64,000 nucleotides of DNA from Paenibacillus taiwanensis DSM 18679. GTDB lineage: Bacteria > Bacillota > Bacilli > Paenibacillales > Paenibacillaceae. Shown here piece by piece: positions 19,349-28,188 of the stretch (position 1 is the stretch's first letter; each line of letters starts with the position of its first letter). The notes under the pieces were generated by a model. It was not told where the DNA came from, made no database searches, and saw only the letters and a program-made list of their open reading frames with translations. The stretch lies in NCBI RefSeq assembly GCF_000425125.1, contig NZ_KE384308.1, forward strand, positions 372,692 to 436,691. The letters are read 5' to 3'. A program made the translations under genes and the position numbers.

Positions 19349-19402
19349 ATCGCCATAATCTGGAAGGTACTTAGAAGTGTACCTTCCTACGATTATGGCG
19401 AT
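19349..19402. terminator. Nested long hairpin between convergent genes
   Basis: Outer arms ATCGCCATAATC / GATTATGGCGAT (12 bp) enclose inner arms GGAAGGTAC / GTACCTTCC (9 bp). It sits between the hydrolase and the DUF1361 gene and can form on both strands. It lacks a T run, so factor-independent termination may be weak. Confidence 0.6.
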
Positions 19403-19424
19403 GAAAGTTTCATAACCCTGTTAT

Positions 19425-20153
19425 TTATCGAGCAACAGCCAACCTATTAATGAGTAAGTACAACATCACATAAATAATCATATGTACGGTACCACATAGA
19501 ATAGCAAATTGGATTGACTCCAAATGCAGATCCCTTGTCAGAATCGTCCATAAGTTACTAGGCGCTGTAATCAGATCCCAGCTATTCCAGCGGATGAATC
19601 TGCCCAGATAGATGGCGAATCCACTTAACAGCTGCATAAATGCCACCAGCAACCAACTAAGCTGCCGATTCCATACCTTTGCCAGCAACTGCTGCAACAC
19701 ATACATAGACACAAAACTGAGTATTATCGCGATAAACACTCCAATGGCGATTGTATAAAAATTGCTCCATAGCGCCATATCCGAATTAAACAAGAACCGC
19801 GGTTGATCCATGTAAGGAACGTAATCCGGATTTTTAATTATAAATTTCTCGCTTTGAATATGAATCATATCCGTCACAACATAAGGGGCATTAGGATAAA
19901 ACAAAAACCATATCACGGACAACCCACCGATATACACTTTACTAAATAGAGAGGATCGGCTGGCCTTCATCCGGTCTTGACTGCGATACAGCAATATGGA
20001 CGCATAAAACGGTATAGCAGCCAGCATTACATTCCAGATCATATACCCTTGACCCCCGCGTTCAAATGCAACAATCCAAGTAAAGTATAAAAGAATGATA
20101 GCCGTGAACGGAATAACAGCCATTTTAGAATAATATGGTCGCTCCAACATCAT
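19425..20153 (-). CDS. DUF1361 integral membrane protein
   Basis: 242 residues with six to seven hydrophobic helices. The segment FLFYPNAPYVVTDMIHI near residue 80 is characteristic of DUF1361. Function unknown for the family. AGGAGG lies before two consecutive ATGs; either may be used. It is 24 nt downstream of the TrxR-like gene on the same strand and probably cotranscribed with it. Confidence 0.75.
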   Translation of the reverse strand: MMLERPYYSKMAVIPFTAIILLYFTWIVAFERGGQGYMIWNVMLAAIPFYASILLYRSQDRMKASRSSLFSKVYIGGLSVIWFLFYPNAPYVVTDMIHIQSEKFIIKNPDYVPYMDQPRFLFNSDMALWSNFYTIAIGVFIAIILSFVSMYVLQQLLAKVWNRQLSWLLVAFMQLLSGFAIYLGRFIRWNSWDLITAPSNLWTILTRDLHLESIQFAILCGTVHMIIYVMLYLLINRLAVAR

Positions 20154-20177
20154 AGTTACCTCCTACATACGTGCTGC

Positions 20178-21110
20178 TTAATGAAGATGCCGCGTATCCC
20201 CATTAGCGCTCCTCCAATTCATAATCGTTTTATGAATCCAAATCGCAGCTTGTGCACCTTCTCCCATTGCTATCGTTAACTGTTCAGCATGTGCACAAAC
20301 ATCCCCAGCTGCCCATACGTTTGGGACACTTGTCATTTTGGTACGGGGATCGACCATGATATGTTTATTTTCCAGCCTTTCAATCTTAAGCCGTGAAGCT
20401 AACGATGATCGTACCTCGTTACCTCCAAAAGCTATAAATCCGCGCTCCCCTGTGATGACACGTCCATTTGCAAGACATATGCCACTGAACATACCTTCTG
20501 CCGCGCATAGTACCTGTTCGATCGGTTCAGCGACTACCTCGATTCGCAACTCCGCTAACCTTGAATGCAATTCTGAACATATGGGTGCCTGCTCATGGTT
20601 GACGTATATTATCTTATCAGTCCAGCCCGACAATGTCACCGCCATATATGCCCCCGTATCACCAGAGCCTAGCACAATCGTTCTTTTATTTTTAACTTCA
20701 TAACCATCACAATCGGGACAAACATACATTGTCGAGCCCAGACAAGATCTCAAATTCGGCAGCTCAGGGAAACGGTCCATTACCCCTGTTGCGAAGAGAA
20801 TGGTAACCGCTTTAAACAATTCCCTCTCTTTCGTGCGGACAACAAACTGTCCATCTTGACAATCCACCTCTACGACTTCATCTGTTACCCACGACACACC
20901 TAGTGACTGTGCTTGTTTACGCCCTATTTCACGCAGCTTGGGCCCTGATATGCCATCAGGCCATCCTAATACGTTCCGATAGGAGCCACAAATTGTTGAT
21001 CTGCCCACGCCAGCATCAATGACCAGCACGTTATGCGCATACCTGCCAAGTTGTATCGCCGCCTGCGTGCCAGCAATACCACCACCAATAATGACACATT
21101 CGTAATCCAT
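20178..21110 (-). CDS. Thioredoxin-reductase-like NAD(P)/FAD oxidoreductase
   Basis: 310 residues. FAD-binding GGGIAGTQAA near residue 8, a CPDCDGYE active-site pair (two Cys near 132-135), a second dinucleotide fold with GSGDTGAYMA (near 148), and a C-terminal VWAAGDVCAH that closes around FAD. Thioredoxin reductases and the related fungal dithiol oxidases share this two-domain plan, with CxxC next to the flavin. Whether it reduces a thioredoxin or oxidises a small dithiol cannot be told from sequence. Start chosen at 21110, with AAGGGAAG 8 nt before it; the longer reading to 21155 lacks homology. Likely operon with the DUF1361 gene. Confidence 0.85.
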   Translation of the reverse strand: MDYECVIIGGGIAGTQAAIQLGRYAHNVLVIDAGVGRSTICGSYRNVLGWPDGISGPKLREIGRKQAQSLGVSWVTDEVVEVDCQDGQFVVRTKERELFKAVTILFATGVMDRFPELPNLRSCLGSTMYVCPDCDGYEVKNKRTIVLGSGDTGAYMAVTLSGWTDKIIYVNHEQAPICSELHSRLAELRIEVVAEPIEQVLCAAEGMFSGICLANGRVITGERGFIAFGGNEVRSSLASRLKIERLENKHIMVDPRTKMTSVPNVWAAGDVCAHAEQLTIAMGEGAQAAIWIHKTIMNWRSANGDTRHLH

Positions 21111-21246
21111 TTGATAAACTTCCCTTCTAGCCTCAACTTGCATCCACATGAACACTCATACGACCGGACGGCTACTATAAAGTATTACATGTAGAGTCCA
21201 TGTTAATCCGTCATATGAACGTGAGCATTTTCGCCTGACAGCAGCA

Positions 21247-21276
21247 AAACTGGCGTCGGACTTTAGACGCCAGTTT
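21247..21276 (-). terminator. Hairpin downstream of the PAF-AH-like gene
   Basis: Perfect 11-bp stem (AAACTGGCGTC / GACGCCAGTTT) with an 8-nt loop, followed by a short T stretch on the minus strand. It separates the hydrolase gene from the oxidoreductase gene. Confidence 0.65.
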
Positions 21277-21374
21277 CTCTTTATCGCAGACGCAAACAGC
21301 AGCGTTGCCAATTGAATACAATACAAGCTAGAAGGCCTACCTGACTTCACCTACCATACATACAAGTAAGCACC

Positions 21375-22868
21375 TTACTCTAAAGGAAACTTCACTTCAG
21401 GAAATTGCGGACTAGGCCCCTTAATCAACTCTCCACCGATTCCTTTTAGTTGTTTATTAAAGAAATCCAATACATATTGGTTAACGATATTTGCCCCTCG
21501 TTCGCCTTTAATGTTTCCCGTCATGCCCATAAACGTCGTAAAGGAAGAGTACAATTGAAGATCTGTAAAATTGTAATGATCCGTGCCCTCCACTACGATC
21601 ATAGTGCCTCCATGCTGTGCAACTTTGTTGATAATACCGTATTCTTTTTTGACACTTCGAACCATCTTTTCGTATTGCGGCCTTGTCAACTGGATGTCTG
21701 CCAACTCATCATCCGATAATGTTTTCGTTTTCAGTTCTTGTTTCTTCGTTAAATATTGTCCCGATTCCATAAACATAAATGGCTTCGTAAAATTGGTTTT
21801 GTTGTCTACGTTGTAAAGTGAGCCATCCATATTAATTCCGGCCTTAATGTTCGGGTTGCTGTAATAGGCGTTAAATGCCGTCGCACCTCCAAAGGAATGA
21901 CCCATTACCCCAATTTTGTTTAAGTCAAATGTCCCCTTCAGAGCGCTTTTAATTTGACCTTCGTTCAGCCGTCCGAGTTGACGAATAATAAATTCAACAT
22001 CTTTTGTCCACACTTGCCCTACAAGATTGTTTGGCGCATAAAACTGGTCTACTGTAAAATTCGTTTTGCTTCCAGCAATTGTCCCGTCCTTTAACTCAGT
22101 TGCTGTTGAACTGTACGTATGATTTGCAGCAACGACAATATATCCTTGGCTGGCAAGGTGTTCAGCTTGCGAAGTATGCAGCATTCGTCCCGTCCCCATA
22201 CCATGACTAATGAGAATAACAGGATATGGGGTAGAAGATGGCTGTACCTTTGCATTTTCATATGAATTGGTGCGCACATATTTCCAATACTCCAATACAA
22301 ACCCTGGAAGACCCAACTGCTCGGCATACGCTCTTGCTACCTGTTTAGACCTATTTTTGGAGGATGCTAACAAATACTCTGTCTTCTGCTTTCCTACCTC
22401 TGTTGCTGGATACCAGAATTGAACGATTAATTCTCTTTTGTCGCCTTTTCTTTCAGTAAAAATTTCCTCTCGATTCGTATCTGTAAAATGGAACGTTTGT
22501 GTACCTACTGCATAAGGGCCATCGGGGGGCGGGAGTTGAAATACAGGCAAATATGCCGAAACTACAGTGCTAAGGCCAATCAAGATTACGAACAGCCCAC
22601 ATCCTACCCACTTCACAGGACTCCAAATGTTAATATCTTTTATTTTAGGGACAAACTTTGCCAACTGAAACAGTAACAGCAGAACGGTAATGACGTACAC
22701 TGCATAAAGCTGCCATCTATATCCTTCCACAAATAAGTGCAAGGTCAGCACCACAGTGCCAGCACCACTAATTAGAACAACGAAGCGCTGCGGTATCAGT
22801 CTCGGTAAACATAAGCATAACAGTAAGGACAAACTGGACAGCACTAACAAGATTTCAAATAGCCTCAT
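21375..22868 (-). CDS. Membrane-anchored PAF-acetylhydrolase-like esterase
   Basis: 497 residues. Four hydrophobic helices in the first ~120 residues anchor an extracytoplasmic alpha/beta-hydrolase domain like that of platelet-activating-factor acetylhydrolase II and dienelactone hydrolases. SHGMGTGRM forms the oxyanion loop and GHSFGGAT (near 326) is the nucleophile elbow; TDHYNFTD near the C terminus offers the catalytic His. Probably hydrolyses short acyl or ester bonds outside the cell. ATG at 22868 with AAAGGAGAGG 5 nt upstream. It diverges from the solute-binding protein gene at 23110. Confidence 0.82.
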   Translation of the reverse strand: MRLFEILLVLSSLSLLLCLCLPRLIPQRFVVLISGAGTVVLTLHLFVEGYRWQLYAVYVITVLLLLFQLAKFVPKIKDINIWSPVKWVGCGLFVILIGLSTVVSAYLPVFQLPPPDGPYAVGTQTFHFTDTNREEIFTERKGDKRELIVQFWYPATEVGKQKTEYLLASSKNRSKQVARAYAEQLGLPGFVLEYWKYVRTNSYENAKVQPSSTPYPVILISHGMGTGRMLHTSQAEHLASQGYIVVAANHTYSSTATELKDGTIAGSKTNFTVDQFYAPNNLVGQVWTKDVEFIIRQLGRLNEGQIKSALKGTFDLNKIGVMGHSFGGATAFNAYYSNPNIKAGINMDGSLYNVDNKTNFTKPFMFMESGQYLTKKQELKTKTLSDDELADIQLTRPQYEKMVRSVKKEYGIINKVAQHGGTMIVVEGTDHYNFTDLQLYSSFTTFMGMTGNIKGERGANIVNQYVLDFFNKQLKGIGGELIKGPSPQFPEVKFPLE

Positions 22869-23109
22869 CAATTCCTCTCCTTTGTATGCATCACAGCTGA
22901 CGCTGCTTTTATACGCTTATCATATCTTTCCAGTTAAAGGAGAGCCATTGATTTGAATGACATATAAGTTGTACAACATTGCATTATTGAAAGATTATTT
23001 TATGCCATCTTCTTTACAACGCTTCGAATGTAAGATTCTCCCTCTTCGATGCGTATTACATATGAACCATACTCATAATAAATAACTAGAATGGAGCGTT
23101 AAAGACATT

Positions 23110-24564
23110 ATGAAGACCAAAAAGATATTTTTATTCATTCTCATGCTGATGTTGGTTGTCCCCCTTTTGTCCGCTTGCGGAGGCGGGACTCCTGACCAAG
23201 ACAACAAACGTGTGCTCAGAATTGGCGTGATGTCGGGTAATGGTGATGAACAATACATACGACAGAAATACACGGATGTATTTGAATACGCCAATCCAAA
23301 CCTTACGATTGAGATCGTTCCGGCATTTGACCATATCGAATATCGTTATGTTGATAAAGAAGAACAGAAAAACAGACCTGATGCAGTGGAGGAAATGAAA
23401 AAAAAGATGACAGGCAGCAATCCAGTTGACATTGTGTTAATGGACAGCGAAGCGTTCCAAGTATACGCCGGGGAAGGACATTTAAAACAGCTGGATACCT
23501 ATATAAAAAATGATAAGTTTGATACAAGTGACTTTGTCCCTTCTATTCTGGAACATCTGAAAACGATTGGAAATGGAAATCTGTACGGCTTAACCCCCAC
23601 TTTTTATACAAGTGCAATATTTTATAATAAAAACCTGTTCAAAGAAGCAGGCGTTCCCTTACCAGAAGACAATATGACGTGGGATGAAGCGTTTGATTTA
23701 GCACGTCGTGTCGCAAAGGGAGGCGGAGCTGACCGGAAGTTCGGATTCAGCTTTAGTCCTTACTGGTTCAGCAACTTCTACGATATTTTTAATTATGCTA
23801 AGCCGTTACAATTAAGGTTGTATGACGATAAAGCGGAAAAAATGACCGTAAATTCACCTCAGTGGGAAAAAGTATTTGACACTTTCTTAAAGCTAGAGAA
23901 AGAACATATTTTTCCTGTTGAACCCGAACAAAACGAAGTTGGTCAATCTTATAACCCTATAGCACGTGATGCATTTTTGTCTGGAAAAGTAGCAATGGTC
24001 GTAAATTACTATGATTACATTGCGGAACTGCAAGAGGTTAGCAAACATGCGGGCAATCTTAAAAACTTTAAAATGCCTGACTGGGATGTCGTGACGATGC
24101 CCCATCATGTGGAAGCGCCAAACATAAACAGCTGGATGGATGTAAAAACAATATTTGGTATTAACAATCAAGCCCAAAATCCAGATGATGCATGGAATTT
24201 TATTCGGTTTATTCATAGTGAGCAATGGTCGAAGTTGCAATCTCGCTCCAGTCGACAGTTAGTAACCCGCAAAACTTACATCAAACCACAGGAAGGCATG
24301 AATTATAACATCCAGGCTTTCTACGCGATGAGTCCTGACAATAGCACCGATCCGAAAATTGCCCGCCAGAAACGAAACCTGTGGGTAGTTAACGAAACAG
24401 GAAATACATTTTATGAAAAAGCGAAGGAAGGCAAAATGAGCACGGCTAACATGCTGAAGGAATGGGAAGTCACTGGCAACAAATTGTTACAAGCGATTAA
24501 AAACAATCCTAATGGTAATATAAACGAGGATGAAACGATACGGAAAGCCATTTATGGAGAATAA
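23110..24564 (+). CDS. Orphan extracellular solute-binding lipoprotein
   Basis: 484 residues with a lipoprotein signal ending LLSACGGG (Cys near 23). The body is family-1 binding-protein-like: VDIVLMDSEAFQVYAGEGHLKQLD near 118, GLTPTFYTSAIFYNKNLFKEAG near 163 with the usual FYNK hinge strand, and SWMDVKTIFGINNQAQNPDDAWNFIRF near 344. No permease or ATPase gene is adjacent; the four-gene transport operon at 4516-8860 already has its own binding protein. It may serve a distant permease or act as a sensor. Own terminator downstream. Confidence 0.88.
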   Translation: MKTKKIFLFILMLMLVVPLLSACGGGTPDQDNKRVLRIGVMSGNGDEQYIRQKYTDVFEYANPNLTIEIVPAFDHIEYRYVDKEEQKNRPDAVEEMKKKMTGSNPVDIVLMDSEAFQVYAGEGHLKQLDTYIKNDKFDTSDFVPSILEHLKTIGNGNLYGLTPTFYTSAIFYNKNLFKEAGVPLPEDNMTWDEAFDLARRVAKGGGADRKFGFSFSPYWFSNFYDIFNYAKPLQLRLYDDKAEKMTVNSPQWEKVFDTFLKLEKEHIFPVEPEQNEVGQSYNPIARDAFLSGKVAMVVNYYDYIAELQEVSKHAGNLKNFKMPDWDVVTMPHHVEAPNINSWMDVKTIFGINNQAQNPDDAWNFIRFIHSEQWSKLQSRSSRQLVTRKTYIKPQEGMNYNIQAFYAMSPDNSTDPKIARQKRNLWVVNETGNTFYEKAKEGKMSTANMLKEWEVTGNKLLQAIKNNPNGNINEDETIRKAIYGE

Positions 24565-24572
24565 ACGTCAAA

Positions 24573-24604
24573 AACAACTGGATCAAATGATCCAGTTGTT
24601 TTTT
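24573..24604 (+). terminator. Intrinsic terminator after the orphan binding protein
   Basis: Perfect 13-bp stem (AACAACTGGATCA / TGATCCAGTTGTT) followed by T residues. Its end nearly touches the stop of the convergent glycosyltransferase gene. Confidence 0.92.
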
Positions 24605-24609
24605 GCTCG

Positions 24610-25881
24610 TTATCCGTTTAAAACTTTACGGCTGGTTAATTGGCTCCCTTTTGCTGCAACATATTGAACGATATGATCCGCCGCGCGGTCCAGCCCGCCA
24701 GTCGCCTCAAATGAACGTGTTACTCGCACGCAATTCTCTTTATAGGAGGGATCGGCGAGTACAGTCTGCACAGCTGTACGAATTTCAGAAGCACTTGGCT
24801 CTTGTGTCTTCAAATACAGTCCAACCTCTGCCCTCTCCACCATCATTGCGCCCATAAACTCATCAAAAGCTTGAGGGATGACTACTTGTGGAACATGATA
24901 ACAAATACTTTCATAAACACTGTTAGTACCTGCGTGGTTCACAAAAATACGCGCTTGCTCAAGCACTGCTAGTTGAGGAACATAGCTCATCACTCTAAAA
25001 TGGTCGGGAATAACTCCGAGTTCATCTATCCGGATACCCTTGCCGACGGACATAACAACCTGACATTCTATGTCGGAGAAAGCTTCTATACAGTTTCGGT
25101 ACAGCACATGCAGACGTTCTAGCATGGTGCCAAATGCAACATAGATCAGCGGTCTGCCATCGAGCCAGTCCATTTGGAACGTAACTTCTTCCTGGCGGGA
25201 ATAAAGACTATATCCCGCAAAAAAGTAGCGCTGATCAAAAGCTTCTGAATGGAGCTGAAACTCGCGCGAGGTGAACAATATATTTAAATCCTCGCGGCTG
25301 CAAAACACATCGTTTATGAGGTTTAACGGCTCTGGCAACTTGTATTTATGAGCAAACAGCTTAGCGCTCTTATGTAAATAGTTGCGGAAAGCGTCAGCGG
25401 GGTCTTTATGTTTTAACAAGAAGGAATTTTCCTCAGATCTCAAAATCATCTTCATGAAAAAATGGGGGTCCACTTCTGACATCTCATCGATATAAGGAAA
25501 GGGGGCTGTAATCGAGACACATGGAATATGAAGCTGTCTACCTAATTCCTTGCCCCAATAGCAAAATACATCGTGAATAATATAGTCTGGCTTTAAACTC
25601 CTAATATCATCACCCAGTTGTTCAATAATAGCTTGGCTGCGTTCCAGAATGTAATTCGCAAATATAAAAAACGTATCCAATCGATCTCCGCCGTGCAAGC
25701 CAAAGCTTATTAATTGCTCATAACTTCGAAACTGTGCTCCTACTGCTTCGATTCGAGGGCGGAACAAGTCACTAGAATAGTAAATGACCTCCTCCCCTCT
25801 CTGAATCAATTTATCAATGAGCCCTAGTGAAACGTTAACATGCCCATGCAGATCTACACTGAAATACACCATTTTAGCCAT
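24610..25881 (-). CDS. MGT/UGT-family glycosyltransferase
   Basis: 423 residues, GT-B fold of the macrolide-glycosyltransferase type. The N-terminal acceptor half begins KMVYFSVDLHGHVNVSLGL with the family's catalytic His near residue 13. The C-terminal donor half has VNHAGTNSVYESICYHVPQVVIPQAFDEFMGA (near 318-349), the nucleotide-sugar signature. It would transfer a sugar from UDP- or TDP-sugar to a small lipophilic acceptor such as an antibiotic, flavonoid or lipid. Start at 25881 follows AAAGGTGG. Stands alone. Confidence 0.87.
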   Translation of the reverse strand: MAKMVYFSVDLHGHVNVSLGLIDKLIQRGEEVIYYSSDLFRPRIEAVGAQFRSYEQLISFGLHGGDRLDTFFIFANYILERSQAIIEQLGDDIRSLKPDYIIHDVFCYWGKELGRQLHIPCVSITAPFPYIDEMSEVDPHFFMKMILRSEENSFLLKHKDPADAFRNYLHKSAKLFAHKYKLPEPLNLINDVFCSREDLNILFTSREFQLHSEAFDQRYFFAGYSLYSRQEEVTFQMDWLDGRPLIYVAFGTMLERLHVLYRNCIEAFSDIECQVVMSVGKGIRIDELGVIPDHFRVMSYVPQLAVLEQARIFVNHAGTNSVYESICYHVPQVVIPQAFDEFMGAMMVERAEVGLYLKTQEPSASEIRTAVQTVLADPSYKENCVRVTRSFEATGGLDRAADHIVQYVAAKGSQLTSRKVLNG

Positions 25882-26269
25882 AAAGCACCACCTTTTTAGC
25901 TGAACTTGACCTTGATTATACGAAAACACACACAACTGACGGCATGACTAGAAGTGGAGGTATACAATCTTCATGTTGGGAAAGTTAGACATGGAAAACA
26001 ACAGTAGGAGGAATTCGAAGTGACTGGAAGAAGACCTACGCTTCTCCAACTATTATAAGGGCGATCTAACCATTGGTAAACTTTTCTTTTTTAACACCCT
26101 TCATAATAGGAGCAACTGCCGCTATCATGGAGCTGCCATTATTCGAAATGTGTGCTTGCCGTTGAGAATTAAACTCGATTGCTTTGGCTTATGATCCACA
26201 ACAAAGCCTACCCTTATTTGAACAGGATAGGCTTGCACGATAGTTTGATTATGCTGTAGGGGCTAACAG
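25882..26269. other. Intergenic gap, 388 bp, mostly unexplained
   Basis: Holds the hairpin of the upstream GT2 gene at 26204-26234 and two tiny plus-strand ORFs with good ribosome sites. One starts at ATG 25973 (16 codons, GGAGG upstream). The second begins at a GTG that overlaps its stop (12 codons, AGGAGG upstream). Neither peptide is recognisable. No tRNA or larger gene. Confidence 0.35.
26204..26234 (-). terminator. Hairpin downstream of the GT2 gene
   Basis: AAGCCTA / TAGGCTT arms continue inward with CCC/GGA-type pairing. The T tract after it on the minus strand is short. Confidence 0.5.
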
Positions 26270-27277
26270 CTACCGTCTCCCGACTTTGACCGGTACAGAC
26301 GCCAACCGATCATCCCCTTGATGACGAGAATGCCCAGAGTCTAAAGCTGAGTCAAAATTAATTTCATCCTGCACAATGTATAACGGCCTGTCTTTGCTCT
26401 CGTCGTAGATTCGTGCGATATATTCGCCTATAATACCTAGCGATAACAGTTGAACGCCACTAAATAACGTAATCGCAACCATAATGGAAGTCCAACCTGC
26501 TTCTGTAGGAAAACCGAGAATCTTAGCGCACACAGAGTACACCAGCACAACAAAAGCCAATAGAACAGCAAAAAAGCCCATTTTCATAATATATCTTAAC
26601 GGTTTGGAGGAAAACGACACGATGCCATCTGAGGCAAATTTAATCATCTTTTTAAACGGATATTTGGTTACACCCGCAAATCTTTCATGTCGATCATACT
26701 CCACATAGGATTGCTTGAAGCCGACCCAACTGATCATACCGCGAATAAATCTATTTTTCTCAGACATACGGTTAAATACATACGCCACTTTACGGTCAAT
26801 TAAGCGGAAGTCACCCGTGTCTCTAGGAATATCCACATCCGACATGTAATGGAGAAATTTGTAGAAATACTTGGCGGTGATCAGTTTAAACCAGGTTTCA
26901 CCTTCACGTCTTTTCCTCTTACCATAAACGATGTCATACCCCTCTTCCCATTTGGCTAACATCTGGTGGATCACTTCAGGGGGATCTTGCAAATCAGCAT
27001 CAATAATGACGATTGCGTCGCCGCAAGCTCTGTTAATCCCCGCGCTAACTGCCGCCTGATGGCCAAAGTTTCTTGCGAAATCAATAATTTTGACGGTATT
27101 GTCTTGCTTTGCAATTTGTAACAAGATGTCTAACGTACGATCCTTACTGCCATCGTTAATAAAAATGAGCTCATAGCTGTAATTGGTTTGCTCCGCTACC
27201 GCTTTTAGCTGATCGTAACATTGCTCGATTACCTCTTCCTCAAAATAAGCGGGTATAACGATAGATAGCTGTTTCAC
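26270..27277 (-). CDS. Family 2 glycosyltransferase (GtrB/DPM-like)
   Basis: 335 residues. GT-A domain with LSIVIPAYFEEE at the start, IFINDGSKDRT near 41, and the metal-binding IIDADLQDPPE near 91; a QxxRW-like region is replaced by DTGDFRLIDRK (near 152), as in DPM/GtrB enzymes. Two C-terminal membrane helices (about 228-250 and 262-285) end in GEYIARIYDESKDRPLYIV. Such enzymes charge polyprenyl phosphate with a sugar for cell-surface glycosylation. Start is ambiguous: GTG at 27277 (used here) or TTG at 27283, both behind AAAGGAG. No flippase or acceptor gene beside it. Confidence 0.87.
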   Translation of the reverse strand: MKQLSIVIPAYFEEEVIEQCYDQLKAVAEQTNYSYELIFINDGSKDRTLDILLQIAKQDNTVKIIDFARNFGHQAAVSAGINRACGDAIVIIDADLQDPPEVIHQMLAKWEEGYDIVYGKRKRREGETWFKLITAKYFYKFLHYMSDVDIPRDTGDFRLIDRKVAYVFNRMSEKNRFIRGMISWVGFKQSYVEYDRHERFAGVTKYPFKKMIKFASDGIVSFSSKPLRYIMKMGFFAVLLAFVVLVYSVCAKILGFPTEAGWTSIMVAITLFSGVQLLSLGIIGEYIARIYDESKDRPLYIVQDEINFDSALDSGHSRHQGDDRLASVPVKVGRR

Positions 27278-27338
27278 TTGCAAGTACACTCCTTTAAAGA
27301 TAGCTTATTCGTTGGCGTATCGATTTTCAGGCCTGCAC

Positions 27339-28037
27339 TCAGGCCCGTCTTATTTTGGCACCGCTTTTGTAAGTTATAGCGATTTCATTTGAATTACTCT
27401 GCTTCTGTCGTTTACTCCATATCATCTGCTTATCAGCAAGCTCCGCCAAATCTTCTAACCGCTTCCCCTGGCAGGGATAAACAGACGTCCCTACGGTTAC
27501 CGTTAGCGGAATCGGTGCCTGCTGGTTTCGTGTTACTGACTTCATGCTAGATTGAATCTCTTCATAAATAGCTGCAATCTCTTGATGTTGCTTACATGGC
27601 ACCATTACTACAAATTCATCCCCGCCCCAACGTACAACCGCTTTTCCTGGACGATCGATCCGCTGCAAGCAAGCTGCAACAAAACGAAGCACAGCATCGC
27701 CGACACTGTGTCCAAAATTATCGTTAATTAGTTTAAAACGATCCACATCAATAAAATAGATTGCTACCATATGATTGCCTGGTGTCATCCGCTTTGTTAG
27801 ATTTCGATACAGGCTGACCGCTGCGTTTCGATTAAAAACGTTAGTTAACGAGTCAATTTGTATTTCAAACCGTAATTTGTCAATATATTTCCCTACATAC
27901 CATGAGCTTGTGATCCATACGCTAGTAGCAATCAAGATCCACATCGATATGGGTCCAAACCGAAATAAATACATATGGAGCATGGCTGCCATACCAATAG
28001 ATATCAGACTAAAGATGATTCGTCCTGTATGTTTCAT
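27339..28037 (-). CDS. Membrane diguanylate cyclase (GGDEF)
   Basis: 232 residues. Two N-terminal membrane helices (about 6-22 and 28-46) are followed by a complete GGDEF domain: DSLTNVFNRNAA near 64, FIDVDRFKLINDNFGHSVGD near 100 and the active site RWGGDEFVV near 142. It should make cyclic di-GMP from two GTP. The product-inhibition I site (RxxD five residues before GGDEF) reads RPGK, so feedback control is probably absent. ATG at 28037 chosen over a GTG 21 nt earlier, because a GGAG site precedes it. Confidence 0.87.
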   Translation of the reverse strand: MKHTGRIIFSLISIGMAAMLHMYLFRFGPISMWILIATSVWITSSWYVGKYIDKLRFEIQIDSLTNVFNRNAAVSLYRNLTKRMTPGNHMVAIYFIDVDRFKLINDNFGHSVGDAVLRFVAACLQRIDRPGKAVVRWGGDEFVVMVPCKQHQEIAAIYEEIQSSMKSVTRNQQAPIPLTVTVGTSVYPCQGKRLEDLAELADKQMIWSKRQKQSNSNEIAITYKSGAKIRRA

Positions 28038-28108
28038 TGTCCTGCTCACTCCTACCACTCTATATATTTATCATTATATGGAAGGAGACTGAACATTTTC
28101 TGAAACAT

Positions 28109-28144
28109 CATGTTCGTTGCAGTTGGCAACTGCTTGCAAACATG
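28109..28144. repeat. Inverted repeat in the GGDEF promoter region
   Basis: CATGTT..GCAGTT-GGC-AACTGC..AACATG. It lies just upstream of the diguanylate cyclase gene and just beyond the response-regulator terminator, and could be an operator. Confidence 0.35.
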
Positions 28145-28173
28145 ACAAAAAGGCTGCTCTAATTAGAGCAGCC
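28145..28173 (-). terminator. Intrinsic terminator of the BTAD response regulator
   Basis: GGCTGCTC / GAGCAGCC stem (28152-28173) followed by five T residues on the minus strand. Confidence 0.9.
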
Positions 28174-28188
28174 AGACTATCGTCCCTA

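Noticed and set aside
26066-26128. 20-codon minus-strand ORF (MIAAVAPIMKG...) in the glycosyltransferase gap, considered as a bacteriocin precursor
   Set aside because: No convincing ribosome site and no leader, cysteine pattern or maturation genes nearby.
24610-27277. Two glycosyltransferases as one biosynthetic cluster
   Set aside because: Separated by nearly 400 bp and a hairpin, of unrelated families, with no sugar-nucleotide or acceptor genes nearby.
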